A stretch of DNA of 64,000 nucleotides from Acidimicrobiales bacterium (GTDB lineage Bacteria > Actinomycetota > Acidimicrobiia > Acidimicrobiales > MedAcidi-G1): positions 1 through 64,000 of the forward strand of contig JAQWOV010000032.1 in NCBI GenBank assembly GCA_029245675.1, written 5' to 3'. Below the pieces are notes generated by a model. It made no database searches, was not told the origin of the DNA, and worked only from the letters and a program-made list of their open reading frames with translations. This document shows, in pieces, positions 26,988-38,057 of the stretch (the first letter of the stretch is position 1; each line of letters opens with the position of its first letter). The translations under genes and the position numbers were made by a program.

Positions 26988-27683
26988 ATGAATAAAAAAG
27001 GAAAGCGTTATAACGACGCGCTAACCAAATATGATTCCCAACATCACCATGGTGGTCAAGAATCAATTGAAATTGTACGTTCTTCAGCTCAAGCGAAATT
27101 TGATGAAACTATAGATCTAGTTGTTCGTCTTGGAGTTGATCCTCGCAAATCTGAAGAAATGGTAAGAGGCACAGTAGCTCTGCCTTCCGGAACAGGAAAA
27201 AATGTGAAAGTTGCTGTCTTCGCACAAGGTGCGGATGCAACAGCTGCTAAAGAAGCAGGTGCAGATTATGTCGGAGCTGACGATTTAGCTACAGAAGTAG
27301 AAGGCGGAATGCTTGATTTTGATGTAGCAATTTCCACCCCAGACATGATGCCAACTGTTGGAAAGCTTGGTAGAGCTCTTGGCCCACGAGGGTTGATGCC
27401 AAATCCAAAATCAGGGACAGTAACTGACGATCCAGCAAAAGCAGTTCAGGATTTCAAAGGTGGAAAAGTCGAGTTTAGAACTGACCGTTATGGAAACGTA
27501 CAGGTTCCGATTGGCAAGGCTTCGTTTGAAACCGCAAGTTTGGTTGCAAACTTCAACGCCGTTGTAGAAGAATTAGAGAGGCTTAAACCCTCCTCGTCAA
27601 AGGGTAGATATTTTAAAAAAGTATCTATTTCTTCAACGATGGGACCAAGTGTTTTGATCGATCCACAGAATCTAAGTGCATAG
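26988..27683 (+). CDS. rplA: 50S ribosomal protein L1
   Basis: L1 binds the mobile L1 stalk of 23S rRNA at the E site and is commonly a translational repressor. The 231-residue protein has the signature TVGKLGRALGPRGLMPNPKSGTV split over the central domain and the C-terminal ISSTMGPSVLID. A nearer ATG at 26980 meets a stop after three codons, so 26988 is the true start. Confidence 0.97.
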   Translation: MNKKGKRYNDALTKYDSQHHHGGQESIEIVRSSAQAKFDETIDLVVRLGVDPRKSEEMVRGTVALPSGTGKNVKVAVFAQGADATAAKEAGADYVGADDLATEVEGGMLDFDVAISTPDMMPTVGKLGRALGPRGLMPNPKSGTVTDDPAKAVQDFKGGKVEFRTDRYGNVQVPIGKASFETASLVANFNAVVEELERLKPSSSKGRYFKKVSISSTMGPSVLIDPQNLSA

Positions 27684-27911
27684 TTTCTCATTAGAGGGTG
27701 GCGATAAGCCAAGGTTCGGCTAACCTTCTTTGACAATTAAATTGCTCACCAAAGACCTCCGGGTTGTTGAACGACATAACTGAAGCATTTACGAGTGCTT
27801 CTGCCCGAGCAGGAGAGCCTCAGGTTTCTAACTTGACTATTAGTCAAGTGTGATCTTCGGTGAGTGAAAATAACCGGAAGAACTAAAGAAACGAAAAGGA
27901 GGCAACTGAGC
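27684..27911 (+). promoter_or_regulatory. L10 leader region, structured
   Basis: This 228-base gap before rplJ has several stems: GAAGCA/TGCTTC at 27782-27801, a CTGC/GCAG stem next to it, and ACTTGAC/GTCAAGT at 27831-27849. Bacterial rplJL mRNAs usually carry an L10-binding leader with a kink-turn, and position and structure fit that class. No T-run follows the last stem. A promoter may also lie here. Confidence 0.55.
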
Positions 27912-28691
27912 ATGGGAGAAATCCGAAACCAAAAAGCAGCAGTGGTTGAAGAAGTTCGTGATCGAATTGCTAGTACAGAAGCACTCGTACTTACCGAATA
28001 TCGTGGATTAGACGTTCCCGCTCTTGCTGAATTACGTGAAGCCTTGAGAGCAGCCGGTGGCGAATACAAGGTATACAAAAATACTTTGGTTCGGCTAGCA
28101 GTTCATGAACTAGATCTAGACCTTGAGGAATTACTAGTAGGACCAACAGCTCTTGCGTTTGTCGCCGAAAAACCAGACGGAACAAAAGGAGACGCAGCTG
28201 CTGTTGCAAAAGCATTAAAAGATTTTGCGAAAGACAACGATTCTCTTGTTGTAAAAGGTGGCTTATTAGATGGAGAACTCCTTTCCCCAGCACAGATTGA
28301 ATCACTAGCCAAACTTCCCCCACGAGAAGTATTACTTGCCCAAATTGCTGGCGCACTGGCTGCACCACTTCAAAAATTCGCTGGATTACTCAATGCTTTG
28401 CCACAGAATATGGCGTATGCATTAAAAGCACTATTGGATGAGAGAGCAGCAGGAGCTCCAGTGGAAGAAGCGGAAGAAGCTCCAGTGGAAGAAGCTCCAG
28501 TGGAAGAAGTGGAAGAAGCTCCAGTGGAAGAAGTGGAAGAAGTGGAAGAAGCTCCAGTGGAAGAAGCTCCAGTGGAAGAAGTGGAAGAAGCTCCAGTGGA
28601 AGAAGCGGAAGAAGCGGAAGAAGCTCCAGCGGAAGAGATCGAAGAAATAGAAATCGAAGAGGCTACGGCCGAAGAAAGTGAGGAAAGCTAA
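27912..28691 (+). CDS. rplJ: 50S ribosomal protein L10 with acidic repeat tail
   Basis: L10 anchors the L12 dimers of the ribosomal stalk. Residues 1-175 are a normal L10: [24 protein letters not shown], then [14 protein letters not shown], then the C-terminal L12-binding helix. The remaining 80 residues or so are an almost pure Ala-Pro-Val-Glu-Glu repeat, giving 259 residues against about 170-180 usually. The frame is open to 27864; the ATG at 27912 has AGGAGG upstream and matches the family start. Confidence 0.95.
   Translation: MGEIRNQKAAVVEEVRDRIASTEALVLTEYRGLDVPALAELREALRAAGGEYKVYKNTLVRLAVHELDLDLEELLVGPTALAFVAEKPDGTKGDAAAVAKALKDFAKDNDSLVVKGGLLDGELLSPAQIESLAKLPPREVLLAQIAGALAAPLQKFAGLLNALPQNMAYALKALLDERAAGAPVEEAEEAPVEEAPVEEVEEAPVEEVEEVEEAPVEEAPVEEVEEAPVEEAEEAEEAPAEEIEEIEIEEATAEESEES
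28453..28640 (+). repeat. Tandem GCTCCAGTGGAAGAA-type repeats in the 3' end of rplJ
   Basis: 15-base units encoding A-P-V-E-E alternate with GTGGAAGAA or GCGGAAGAA spacer codons, with near-identical nucleotide sequence. All units are multiples of three bases, so the reading frame is preserved. The near-identity at DNA level suggests recent expansion by slippage or recombination. Copy number may differ between strains and is prone to assembly collapse. Confidence 0.9.
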
Positions 28692-28693
28692 TT

Positions 28694-29080
28694 ATGGCTA
28701 CCAAAGAAGAAGTTCTAGATGCCATCGCAGAGATGAGTGTTTTAGAATTAAGTGAGTTATTAAGTGAGTTTGAAGAAAAATTTGGAGTTACTGCAGCAGC
28801 TCCGGTTGCAGCAGTAACTGCAGCCCCAGTCGCTTCAGATGGAGATGCTGCTGGCGGTTCAGAGGAGCAAGATTCATTTGACGTGGTTCTTGCTGATGCA
28901 GGCGACAAAAAGATCCAAGTAATTAAAGAAGTAAGAGGACTTACTAATCTTGGACTTAAAGACGCTAAAGACCTTGTTGATGGTGCTCCTAGCACTGTGC
29001 TCGAAGGAGCCTCAAAAGAGGATGCAGAAAAAGCCAAAGAAGCACTTGAAGCTGCTGGCGGTTCAGTAGAACTCAAGTAG
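28694..29080 (+). CDS. rplL: 50S ribosomal protein L7/L12
   Basis: This dimeric stalk protein recruits translation GTPases. The 128-residue protein has an N-terminal dimerisation domain ([14 protein letters not shown]), an Ala/Pro-rich hinge, and the C-terminal factor-binding domain ([24 protein letters not shown]). It starts 2 bases after rplJ. Length and motifs are standard. Confidence 0.97.
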   Translation: MATKEEVLDAIAEMSVLELSELLSEFEEKFGVTAAAPVAAVTAAPVASDGDAAGGSEEQDSFDVVLADAGDKKIQVIKEVRGLTNLGLKDAKDLVDGAPSTVLEGASKEDAEKAKEALEAAGGSVELK

Positions 29081-29360
29081 TAAAAAGGTTGCCAAAAATT
29101 TTGCTTTCCAACCGTTGAAATTTGGATAGAAAAAGAAAGATTTGTTTCTAAAAAACAGTCGTTTAAGCAAAATATTTCCTCAAAAAGAGAAAATACTAAG
29201 AAATTTTTGGCAAACCAGCTACAAGGCTTATTTAAGAACCTTTTACTTAGGGGTTGCAGAGATACCAATGCTCTGACTATGATCCCTTTGCTGTCCTTAC
29301 TTTTTATAGAAAGGCCAGCACTGCCCACCATCCGTTTTTCCTGGCCCAGGAGTTTTGTTA
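29081..29360 (+). promoter_or_regulatory. rplL-rpoB intergenic region with 13-bp inverted repeat
   Basis: This 280-base A/T-rich gap has a perfect 13-bp inverted repeat, TTGCCAAAAATTT at 29089-29101 and AAATTTTTGGCAA at 29201-29213, enclosing 99 bases. In many bacteria this gap holds an attenuator or RNase III site controlling rpoBC; here the long-range stem is the only clear candidate. GGAG at 29349-29352 serves the rpoB GTG. No convincing promoter was identified. Confidence 0.45.
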
Positions 29361-32300
29361 GTGTCTGTTCGTCCATTTGACCGGGAACGGTATTCGTTCG
29401 GAAATCTTGAGGATACTCATGATCTTCCAGACTTGATTGCAATCCAAAGAGATTCATTTCAATGGTTTCTCGATCAAGGTATAACGGATACGTTCCGAGA
29501 TATAAGCCCTATAACCGATTTCAGTGAAACCCTTTCACTTGAGTTCGTCTTTGACCCCAAAGACGAAGATCTATGTCCACCACCCAAGTTCACGGTAGAA
29601 GAATGCCGAGAACGGGACATGACATATTCATCTTCAATTTTTGTTCGTGCTACGTTCATGAACCGAGATACCGGAGAGATCAAAGAACAAACTGTCTTCA
29701 TAGGTGACTTCCCGCGAATGACAGAAAAGGGAACATTTATAATAAATGGCACCGAGAGAGTTATTGTTTCCCAATTAGTTCGATCACCAGGAGTCATATT
29801 TGAACCTGGAGAGCGATATCGGTTACGCAACCTTTCAAAGCATCAGCTAGTAAAAGGAACCATTCACCCTTATCGGGGAGAGTGGATTGAATTTGATGTT
29901 GAGCAAAAACCCGGAAAAGACGTTACTGCCGGAACCAAGGTGGCAAGAAAACGTCGCTTATCAATGTTCACTCTTTTACGAGCTCTTGGGTACGGTGAAG
30001 AAAATTATCCTGGGTTCTTACAAAAACTCGTAAATTATTTTGATTTCCTAGAAGGGCAATGGGAAAAAGATAAAGACAACCATGTAACCGAGGAAGAGGC
30101 ATTACTCGAGATATATAAGCGTGTTCGCCCCGGTGAACCAGCTTCAGTTGAAGCGGCACGAGCATATTTACGAAACGCATTCTTTGAATCCCGCCGCTAC
30201 GACCTTTCACGCGTTGGCCGTTACAAACTAAATCGAAAACTCGGTCCAGAGATAGAGAAACTTGAAGAACTCTTCAATATTGAACTTGAGAAACCTAAAG
30301 AAGATCAAACAGTTCTAACCCGCTCAGAAGTTCTCGCAACTTGCACTTATTTATTGCACCTCGCAAAAGGTGAACCTGGCTACCGCCTCGACGATCAAGA
30401 CCATTTTGCAAACCGGAGAATTCGTTCAGTAGGAGAGCTCATACAGAATCAGGTTCGAATTGGCTTGTCACGTTTAGAGCGAGTCGTTAGGGAAAGAATG
30501 ACCACACAAGATGTGGAATCAATCACCCCTACAACCTTGATAAACATTCGACCAGTAGTAGCTGCAATCAAAGAGTTCTTTGGGGCCAGCCAACTTTCTC
30601 AGTTCATGGATCAAGTAAATCCTTTATCCGGTTTGAATCATCGTCGCCGCTTATCAGCACTTGGACCTGGTGGTTTATCTCGGGAAAGAGCAGGCTTTGA
30701 AGTAAGAGATGTTCACTTCTCTCACTATGGACGTATGTGCCCGATTGAGACACCAGAGGGTCCAAATATTGGACTTATCGGAGGTTTAGCAACTTACGGA
30801 CAAGTAAACGACTTCGGATTCATCGAATCTCCTTATCGTGTTGTTAAGAACGGTAAAGTAACCGACGAAGTTCGCTATCTTGCAGCAGACGAAGAAGAAG
30901 AGTATGTAGTAGCGCAAGCAAACGCTCCTATGGATAAGAACGGCAAATTCATAAACGACAGGGTGTTAGTACGTCAGTCACCACAAGCAGCCTCGTTGAC
31001 TGACCATCAACTTCAACTTGAAAGAGATGTTTTCTTCGGGGCTACGACAGAAATTTCTTACGTTCCAGCTGCTGAAGTTCAGTTAATGGATATTTCACCG
31101 AAACAAATTGTTTCGGTTGCTACTGCACTGATCCCATTCCTTGAACATGATGACGCCAATAGAGCGTTGATGGGTGCCAATATGCAGCGACAAGCTGTTC
31201 CGTTGCTACGAAGTGAAGCTCCATATATTGGAACCGGAATTGAGTCTAAAGCAGCGCATGACGCGGCGGACATGATCTTGGCTCTTGAAGGAGGAACCGT
31301 AACAGAAGTTGATGGTATAGCTATAACTGTTGAATACCGGAAAACGCCTGAAGGCCACGATTCGTCAACCGTAAGACATGAACTATTGAAGTTCCGCCGC
31401 TCAAATCAAAACACATGTATAAACCAGAAAGTACTTGTCTCACCTGGCGACAAGGTAAAGAAAGGTCAGGTTCTAGCTGATGGACCTTCTACTGATGGAG
31501 GAGAAATTGCATTAGGAAAGAACCTTCTAGTCGCCTTCATGTGCTGGGAAGGCTACAACTTTGAAGATGCGATAATCATTTCTGAGCGTTTAGTAAAAGA
31601 CGATGTGCTTACTTCTCTACACATTCACGAACATGAAGTTGATGCACGTGACACAAAACTAGGGCCAGAAGAAATTACTAGAGATATTCCAAATCTCTCA
31701 GATGAAATCATGGCAGATCTTGACGATTTGGGAATCGTTAGAGTTGGAGCCGAGGTCGGTCCAGGGGATGTATTGGTCGGCAAAGTTACTCCAAAAGGAG
31801 AGACAGAACTGACACCAGAAGAGCGTCTATTACGCGCAATCTTTGGTGAAAAAGCTAGAGAAGTCCGTGATACCTCGATGAAAGTTCCCCATGGAGAAAC
31901 GGGAAAGGTAATTGACGTAAAAGTCTTCAGCCGAGATGGAGGCGATGAATTACCACCTGGAGTGAACCAACTCGTCCGTGTTTATGTTGCTCAAAAACGC
32001 AAGATCAGTGTTGGAGACAAGCTGGCGGGACGTCATGGGAATAAGGGAGTTATTTCGAAAATTCTGCCAATTGAAGACATGCCTTACATGGTAGATGGGA
32101 CGCCGGTAGATATTATTCTAAATCCTCTTGGAGTCCCATCGAGAATGAATGTAGGTCAAGTCTTAGAAGCTCATCTCGGATACTGTGCTCGTTGGGGATG
32201 GGAAGTAAATGGCCATCAAGAAGGCAATGATCCAGTTAGAGGAACGGAAAAAAAGACTCGCCCCTCTACAGCCCCTGCTGTTCACGTCGCTACACCAGTC

Positions 32301-32960
32301 TTTGATGGAGCGCACTGGGATGAAGAAGACCAAGCAGGAAAGCATCCTACGATTCAGAAAATATTGACCAATATTAATCCTGAAGCATCTTCAGGTGACA
32401 GGCTGATTGGAATAGATGGTAAAGCGACCTTATACAACGGTCGAACTGGAGAGCCTTACGACAATCAAGTGACACTTGGGTATGTCTATATCCTCAAATT
32501 GGCTCACTTGATTGACGATAAGGTGCACGCACGTTCTACCGGTCCATACTCCATGATCACTCAACAACCACTTGGCGGTAAAGCGCAGTTCGGTGGTCAG
32601 CGGTTTGGAGAAATGGAAGTATGGGCGCTTGAGGCCTACGGCGCAGCCTATTGCCTTCAAGAATTACTGACAATCAAATCAGATGATGTCTTGGGTCGAG
32701 TTCGCGTTTATGAATCAATAGTTAAAGGCGACAATATCCCAGAACCAGGTATCCCTGAAAGTTTCAAGGTTCTAATTAAAGAGATGCAGTCACTTTGCTT
32801 AGATGTTGAAGTATTAGACCAAGATGGTCAACAAGTTGAAATAAGAGAACTAGACGAAGATGTTTATAGAGCAACAGAGGAACTTGGCATTGATCTATCT
32901 CGTCCAGAACGAGGTTCGGATGATGAAGATGAACGCCGAAATGTCGGTGTTCTCAGATAA
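29361..32960 (+). CDS. rpoB: DNA-directed RNA polymerase subunit beta
   Basis: This catalytic-core subunit is 1199 residues. The rifampicin region has SQLSQFMDQ from S410, with D417, H427 and S432 in the sensitive (wild-type) state. A Val (DQVNP) stands where Asn is common. [11 protein letters not shown] and the C-terminal clamp region are present. The TTG at 29355 is too close to the GGAG; the GTG at 29361, 8 bases from it, gives the family start [13 protein letters not shown]. Confidence 0.97.
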   Translation: MSVRPFDRERYSFGNLEDTHDLPDLIAIQRDSFQWFLDQGITDTFRDISPITDFSETLSLEFVFDPKDEDLCPPPKFTVEECRERDMTYSSSIFVRATFMNRDTGEIKEQTVFIGDFPRMTEKGTFIINGTERVIVSQLVRSPGVIFEPGERYRLRNLSKHQLVKGTIHPYRGEWIEFDVEQKPGKDVTAGTKVARKRRLSMFTLLRALGYGEENYPGFLQKLVNYFDFLEGQWEKDKDNHVTEEEALLEIYKRVRPGEPASVEAARAYLRNAFFESRRYDLSRVGRYKLNRKLGPEIEKLEELFNIELEKPKEDQTVLTRSEVLATCTYLLHLAKGEPGYRLDDQDHFANRRIRSVGELIQNQVRIGLSRLERVVRERMTTQDVESITPTTLINIRPVVAAIKEFFGASQLSQFMDQVNPLSGLNHRRRLSALGPGGLSRERAGFEVRDVHFSHYGRMCPIETPEGPNIGLIGGLATYGQVNDFGFIESPYRVVKNGKVTDEVRYLAADEEEEYVVAQANAPMDKNGKFINDRVLVRQSPQAASLTDHQLQLERDVFFGATTEISYVPAAEVQLMDISPKQIVSVATALIPFLEHDDANRALMGANMQRQAVPLLRSEAPYIGTGIESKAAHDAADMILALEGGTVTEVDGIAITVEYRKTPEGHDSSTVRHELLKFRRSNQNTCINQKVLVSPGDKVKKGQVLADGPSTDGGEIALGKNLLVAFMCWEGYNFEDAIIISERLVKDDVLTSLHIHEHEVDARDTKLGPEEITRDIPNLSDEIMADLDDLGIVRVGAEVGPGDVLVGKVTPKGETELTPEERLLRAIFGEKAREVRDTSMKVPHGETGKVIDVKVFSRDGGDELPPGVNQLVRVYVAQKRKISVGDKLAGRHGNKGVISKILPIEDMPYMVDGTPVDIILNPLGVPSRMNVGQVLEAHLGYCARWGWEVNGHQEGNDPVRGTEKKTRPSTAPAVHVATPVFDGAHWDEEDQAGKHPTIQKILTNINPEASSGDRLIGIDGKATLYNGRTGEPYDNQVTLGYVYILKLAHLIDDKVHARSTGPYSMITQQPLGGKAQFGGQRFGEMEVWALEAYGAAYCLQELLTIKSDDVLGRVRVYESIVKGDNIPEPGIPESFKVLIKEMQSLCLDVEVLDQDGQQVEIRELDEDVYRATEELGIDLSRPERGSDDEDERRNVGVLR

Positions 32961-32999
32961 GTATTAGCCCAAATCAGATAAAATTTAGGAAAAAAACAA

Positions 33000-35900
33000 G
33001 TGCTTGATGTTAATGATTTCGATCAAATCCAGATTGGTTTAGCCACACCGGATGGTATCCGTATGTGGTCAAACGGTGAAGTAAAAAAGCCTGAAACGAT
33101 CAATTACCGAACTCTTAAGCCAGAAAAGGACGGCCTTTTTTGTGAGAAAATCTTTGGTCCTACAAAGGACTGGGAGTGCTACTGCGGGAAATACAAGAGA
33201 GTTAGATTTAAGGGAATCATTTGTGAACGCTGTGGGGTTGAGGTAACTCGATCAAAAGTACGACGTGAACGAATGGGGCATATTGAATTAGCAGCCCCCG
33301 CAGTTCATATTTGGTATTTACGCGGCACTCGGTCATGGCTTGCCTATCTTCTTATGGGAACAGAACCAAGAGAAGAGCTAAAAGCAAAACAGCTTGAAAA
33401 AGTGATTTATTTCGCGGCAAACATGGTGATTTGGGTTGATGAAGAAAAACGTCACGAAGACCTGTCTGTGCTGGAAGAAGACCTTGTTGAAGAAAGAAAA
33501 GCGATTGAAGAAGAACGTGACGAAGAACTTAATCGCCGCCAAGAAACTCTTGAGTCAGAATTAGCTGAGTTAGAAAAAGAAGACGGAAAAGAAGCAGATT
33601 TGAAGGCTTTACAAAAAGCCGCAGATAAAGATCTCGCTTACCTTCGAGAGCAGTACGAATCAGAAATAGAAGTACTAAATCGTGCTTGGGATGAATTCCA
33701 GGGACTTTACTCTCGGCAGATAGTTGAAGATGAACGCTTATGGACTGAGTTAGCCGATAGATGGGGAGAATATTTTGAAGGCGGAATGGGAGCAGATGTT
33801 CTTGCTCGTCTTATTGACCGAACAGACTTTGATGAAGAAGAGCAGAAATTACGCGGACAGATAGATCCCCCAGCTGGAGAAAAAGGATTATCGGCTCAAC
33901 GAAAAGCAAAAGCAATTAAAAGATTGAAGATTGTTGCAGCATTCAACCGTCGTGATAAGTATGGACGAAAAATCAACGATCCAAGAGCGATGATCCTTGA
34001 TGCCGTTCCAGTGATTCCACCGGAATTACGTCCGATGGTTCAACTTGACGGTGGACGTTTTGCGACTTCAGATCTAAATGATCTTTATCGTAGAGTTATA
34101 AACCGAAACAACCGGTTGAAGAGATTATTAGATCTTGGAGCACCTGGAATCATTATTAATAATGAAAAAAGAATGCTCCAAGAAGCTGTAGATGCTTTAT
34201 TTGATAATGGACGACGTGGACGACCAGTGACAGGTCCAGGTAACAGACCACTTAAATCTCTTTCAGACATGCTTAAAGGTAAGCAAGGACGGTTTAGGCA
34301 GAACCTTTTAGGTAAACGTGTTGACTACTCAGGACGTTCAGTCATTGTTGCCGGACCTACTCTAAAATTCCACCAATGTGGATTGCCTAAGATCATGGCA
34401 CTTGAACTCTTTAAACCATTTGTGATGAAACGCCTAGTTGATGATGAACTAGCTCCAAATATTAAATCTGCAAAACGTATGGTGGAGCGTCGAAAAGATC
34501 ACGTTTGGGGCGTTCTCGGAGATGTAATAAGGGAACACCCTGTTCTTCTTAACCGAGCTCCAACTTTGCATCGACTAGGAATCCAAGCATTTGAACCCGT
34601 ATTAGTCGATGGTAAAGCTATCCAGATTCATCCACTTGTCTGTACTGCTTTTAACGCCGACTTTGATGGCGACCAAATGGCAGTTCATCTTCCGCTATCC
34701 GCAGAAGCTCAAGCAGAAGCAAGAATACTCATGCTTTCAGCGAACAACGTCCTTAGCCCTGCTCACGGACGACCTTTAGTCACTCCTACACAGGACATGA
34801 TTATTGGTGGCTACTACCTAACAATGGAGCCAGAGGACTTAGAAAACAAAGAAGGAGTCTTCAGACATGTCCATGATCTTGAACATGCCCTAGACCAAAA
34901 AAATATAAACCTTCATTCATCAATTGAATATCGATCAAGTAACTACCCAGACCTTAAGGCAACAGAAGCTAATGGAAGTCCAGCTACATGGATTTCAACT
35001 ACGGCAGGCCGCGTTTTGTTTAACGAAGCGCTTCCCGAAGGGTTTGGATACATAAATACTTGTGTTGATAAGAAGGGAATGACCGATTTAGTTGATGATC
35101 TTGCTCGAAATTACCCTAAGAAAATTGTTGCAGAGAGTCTCGACAAATTGAAGGATCTTTGTTTCAAATTTGCTACACAATCTGGTTTAACAGTCTCAAT
35201 TGATGATGTGAAAACTCCTATTGAGAAAAGAGATATTCTTGATCGGCATGAAAAAGATGCTGAGAAAGTAGAAACTCAGTTCCGAAGAGGAATCATTACA
35301 GACGGCGAACGACGACAAAAAGAAGTAGAAATCTGGAACGCTGCCACAGCAGAAGTAACAGAGAAAATGATCGAAGCGTTACAAGCTGAACGGTTCAACC
35401 CGATAGATGTAATGGTTGATTCAGGTGCACGCGGAAATATGATGCAGATCCGTCAAATCGCTGGTATGCGTGGTTTGGTTGCTAATCCACGTGGTGACAT
35501 GATCCCAAGACCTATCAAATCTAATTTCCGCGAAGGGCTAGCGATGCTTGAGTATTTCATTGCTACTCCGGGAGCGAGAAAAGGATTAGTTGATACAGCA
35601 CTTAGAACAGCTGACTCTGGATACCTCACTCGACGACTTGTTGATGTTTCACAGGAACTTATTATCAATGAACATAACCCTTTTGAAGGGGACGGTCCAG
35701 TTTTCGGAATTTGGATTGACGATGTTGAACCTGATCAAGAGGATAAGAGAACTTACCTTGATACCCGTTTACTTAGTCGAACGATTGCTGATGAAATAAA
35801 ACTTTCTGACGGCTCCGTACTAGAGGCTGGAACTATTGTGGGTGAAAGCGAAATGATTACGCTTAGAGAAGACCCAAAAGTTACAAGAGTAAGAGTTCTT

Positions 35901-36968
35901 TCGCCACTTACAGATGACTCGGCTGTAGGTATTTCTCCAGCCTGTTATGGAATGTCTTTAGCGACCAGTAAGCCAATTGAGGTTGGTGAAGCAGTTGGAG
36001 TTATTGCTGCTCAATCAATTGGTGAACCCGGAACACAGCTTACTATGCGTACATTCCACACCGGAGGTGTAGCCGGAAAGGATCTCGCTGGCGGTCTTCC
36101 GAGAGTTGTTGAACTTTTTGAAGCGAGAACTCCTAAAGGAAAAGCAACACTTGCACGTATCTCTGGGGTAGTTCGTATAGGCGAGGATGAAGGTAGAGGA
36201 CGCGAAATAACAGTGGTAGCTGATGATGGAGAAGAGGAAACTTATCTCATCCCTGGTCAGCCGAGACTTGAAGTATCACACGGCCAAGAAGTGAAAGCAG
36301 GAGACGCGATAGTTGAAGGACCTCGTGACCCTAAAGAACTTCTCGAAATAAAAGGTGTGAGAGAAACTCAGCAGTACCTCGTTGAAGAAGTCCAAAAGGT
36401 TTATCGAGATCAAGGCGTGTCAATACATGACAAGCACATAGAACTCATCGTTCGACAAATGACAAGAAGAGTAAAGATCATCGATCCGGGTGACTCAGAG
36501 TACCTACCAGAAGAGCAAGTGGACCAAAGAGCGTTCGCTGAAACAAACCGTGTTCTGGTTGACGAAGGACAAAAACCTGCAGAAGGACGTCCTGAACTGA
36601 TGGGTATCACTAAAGCATCTCTTGCTACTCAATCCTGGCTTTCAGCTGCATCTTTCCAAGAAACAACACGTGTTTTGACAGAGGCTGCTATCGAGTCGAA
36701 GAGCGATGGACTAATAGGTCTTAAAGAAAATATTATTATTGGAAAACTTGTGCCAGCAGGTACGGGAATGCCACAACATCGAAATGTGGCACCTCATGCA
36801 CCAGACTATAAACCAATGGACTATTACAGTTCTGTTGATGAAGAGCAAGACTTAGCAGAATGGCTTGCCGGACAAGCTGATTCAACCGAAGATAAGTTTT
36901 CGGGTGCATATGAGGCAGATGTAATTGATTTAGCAACGGAAATTGAAAATATTGATCCAACTGCTTAA
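33000..36968 (+). CDS. rpoC: DNA-directed RNA polymerase subunit beta-prime lacking the second zinc site
   Basis: This catalytic-core subunit is 1322 residues, GTG start. The N-terminal zinc site is intact (C60, C62, C75, C78). A Glu-rich helical insertion at residues about 140-235 is the actinobacterial-type insert. The active-site NADFDGD is at 552-558, and the [22 protein letters not shown] region is normal. The second zinc site is degraded: the region expected to hold the first Cys reads NEHNPF (around 890-895), the second is D972, the third is S979, and only C982 remains. The frame is intact throughout. Confidence 0.97.
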   Translation: MLDVNDFDQIQIGLATPDGIRMWSNGEVKKPETINYRTLKPEKDGLFCEKIFGPTKDWECYCGKYKRVRFKGIICERCGVEVTRSKVRRERMGHIELAAPAVHIWYLRGTRSWLAYLLMGTEPREELKAKQLEKVIYFAANMVIWVDEEKRHEDLSVLEEDLVEERKAIEEERDEELNRRQETLESELAELEKEDGKEADLKALQKAADKDLAYLREQYESEIEVLNRAWDEFQGLYSRQIVEDERLWTELADRWGEYFEGGMGADVLARLIDRTDFDEEEQKLRGQIDPPAGEKGLSAQRKAKAIKRLKIVAAFNRRDKYGRKINDPRAMILDAVPVIPPELRPMVQLDGGRFATSDLNDLYRRVINRNNRLKRLLDLGAPGIIINNEKRMLQEAVDALFDNGRRGRPVTGPGNRPLKSLSDMLKGKQGRFRQNLLGKRVDYSGRSVIVAGPTLKFHQCGLPKIMALELFKPFVMKRLVDDELAPNIKSAKRMVERRKDHVWGVLGDVIREHPVLLNRAPTLHRLGIQAFEPVLVDGKAIQIHPLVCTAFNADFDGDQMAVHLPLSAEAQAEARILMLSANNVLSPAHGRPLVTPTQDMIIGGYYLTMEPEDLENKEGVFRHVHDLEHALDQKNINLHSSIEYRSSNYPDLKATEANGSPATWISTTAGRVLFNEALPEGFGYINTCVDKKGMTDLVDDLARNYPKKIVAESLDKLKDLCFKFATQSGLTVSIDDVKTPIEKRDILDRHEKDAEKVETQFRRGIITDGERRQKEVEIWNAATAEVTEKMIEALQAERFNPIDVMVDSGARGNMMQIRQIAGMRGLVANPRGDMIPRPIKSNFREGLAMLEYFIATPGARKGLVDTALRTADSGYLTRRLVDVSQELIINEHNPFEGDGPVFGIWIDDVEPDQEDKRTYLDTRLLSRTIADEIKLSDGSVLEAGTIVGESEMITLREDPKVTRVRVLSPLTDDSAVGISPACYGMSLATSKPIEVGEAVGVIAAQSIGEPGTQLTMRTFHTGGVAGKDLAGGLPRVVELFEARTPKGKATLARISGVVRIGEDEGRGREITVVADDGEEETYLIPGQPRLEVSHGQEVKAGDAIVEGPRDPKELLEIKGVRETQQYLVEEVQKVYRDQGVSIHDKHIELIVRQMTRRVKIIDPGDSEYLPEEQVDQRAFAETNRVLVDEGQKPAEGRPELMGITKASLATQSWLSAASFQETTRVLTEAAIESKSDGLIGLKENIIIGKLVPAGTGMPQHRNVAPHAPDYKPMDYYSSVDEEQDLAEWLAGQADSTEDKFSGAYEADVIDLATEIENIDPTA

Positions 36969-37120
36969 GTCATAATTGGTTTGTAAGTAGATGTGTTTCT
37001 CGTAGACTCATCTATCGGTTGGAAATCATGTCTGGACGTAAAAACCAACCGAGGTTCGGAAGTTAAATATTCGCATCTTTTCCAGACGACGATTATTAGG
37101 AAATTTTTTGAGGTAGTTCT
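36969..37120 (+). promoter_or_regulatory. rpsL leader with mutually exclusive stems
   Basis: This 152-base gap contains CGGTTGG/CCAACCG (37016-37022 with 37045-37051) and GTCTGGA/TCCAGAC (37030-37036 with 37081-37087). The left arm of the second pair lies in the loop of the first, so the two form either a pseudoknot or alternative folds. This may be the control site of the S12 operon; no regulator can be named from sequence. Confidence 0.45.
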
Positions 37121-37492
37121 GTGCCCACAATTCAACAATTAGTCCGAAAAGGACGAAAATCGAAAAGGACTAAGGAATCCACGCCTGCTCTTAATGGGGC
37201 ACCGCAAAGACGAGGAGTTTGCACGCGTGTTTTCACGACTACACCGAAAAAACCAAACTCTGCTTTAAGAAAAGTAGCCCGTGTTCGTTTAACTACAGGT
37301 ATAGAAGTCACTGCGTACATACCTGGCGAAGGCCACAATCTTCAAGAGCACTCGATTGTGCTTGTAAGAGGTGGAAGAGTAAAAGATCTTCCAGGAGTTC
37401 GGTACAAAGTCATCAGGGGAACTCTCGATACTTCAGGAGTAAGCCAAAGACAGCAGGCGCGTAGCCGTTACGGCGCAAAGAAAGAAGGCTGA
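37121..37492 (+). CDS. rpsL: 30S ribosomal protein S12
   Basis: S12 sits at the decoding centre and controls accuracy. The 123-residue protein has [17 protein letters not shown] and [11 protein letters not shown] followed by [15 protein letters not shown]. The lysines in both loops are the streptomycin-sensitive form. The start is GTG with TTGAGG upstream. rpsG follows after 2 bases. Confidence 0.97.
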   Translation: MPTIQQLVRKGRKSKRTKESTPALNGAPQRRGVCTRVFTTTPKKPNSALRKVARVRLTTGIEVTAYIPGEGHNLQEHSIVLVRGGRVKDLPGVRYKVIRGTLDTSGVSQRQQARSRYGAKKEG

Positions 37493-37494
37493 TC

Positions 37495-37965
37495 ATGCCC
37501 AGAAAAGGACCTGCATTACGCCGAGAGTTAGTACCAGATCCGGTCTACCGGTCTGCTTTAGTTACCCAACTAATTAACAAAATTTTACAGAGAGGCAAAC
37601 GTTCAACTGCAGAAGGAATTGTTTATGAAGCTCTCGCAACAGTTGAGACAAAAACAGGATCCGACCCAGTAAGCGCTTTGAAAAACGCATTAGAAAATGT
37701 TAAGCCGCAGTTAGAAGTTAAAAGCCGCCGAGTAGGAGGAGCGACCTATCAGGTACCAGTTGAGGTTCGCCCCCGGAGAGCAACAACGCTTGCACTTCGC
37801 TGGATGGTCACCTTTGCTAGATCACGACGTGAGAACACGATGGCAGAACGGCTTGCGAATGAGATACTGGATGCATCTAATGGCGTTGGTGCCTCAGTTA
37901 AGCGGAGAGAAGACACACACAAGATGGCCGAAGCCAATAAGGCTTTTGCTCATTACCGCTGGTAG
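37495..37965 (+). CDS. rpsG: 30S ribosomal protein S7
   Basis: This assembly initiator of the 30S head contacts mRNA at the exit site. The 156-residue protein begins [18 protein letters not shown] and has the [16 protein letters not shown] motif and the C-terminal [19 protein letters not shown]. The length is standard. A 92-base A/T-rich gap separates it from fusA. Confidence 0.97.
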   Translation: MPRKGPALRRELVPDPVYRSALVTQLINKILQRGKRSTAEGIVYEALATVETKTGSDPVSALKNALENVKPQLEVKSRRVGGATYQVPVEVRPRRATTLALRWMVTFARSRRENTMAERLANEILDASNGVGASVKRREDTHKMAEANKAFAHYRW

Positions 37966-38057
37966 GACATTCCACGAAATAGTAAGAGAGTGCTCTAACA
38001 TATTTCCAGCAACTATTTAATATCCCTATAAATAAACCAATACGACGCGAGTAAAAA

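Noticed and set aside
28453-28640. Repeat array considered as a CRISPR-like or non-coding repeat
   Set aside because: Units are 9-15 bases without unique spacers, stay in frame with rplJ and encode a coherent acidic tail.
28663-29457. Long minus-strand open frame of 264 codons opposite rplL and the rpoB leader
   Set aside because: It is antisense to rplL, low in complexity, and resembles no protein family; it is an effect of codon bias on the other strand.
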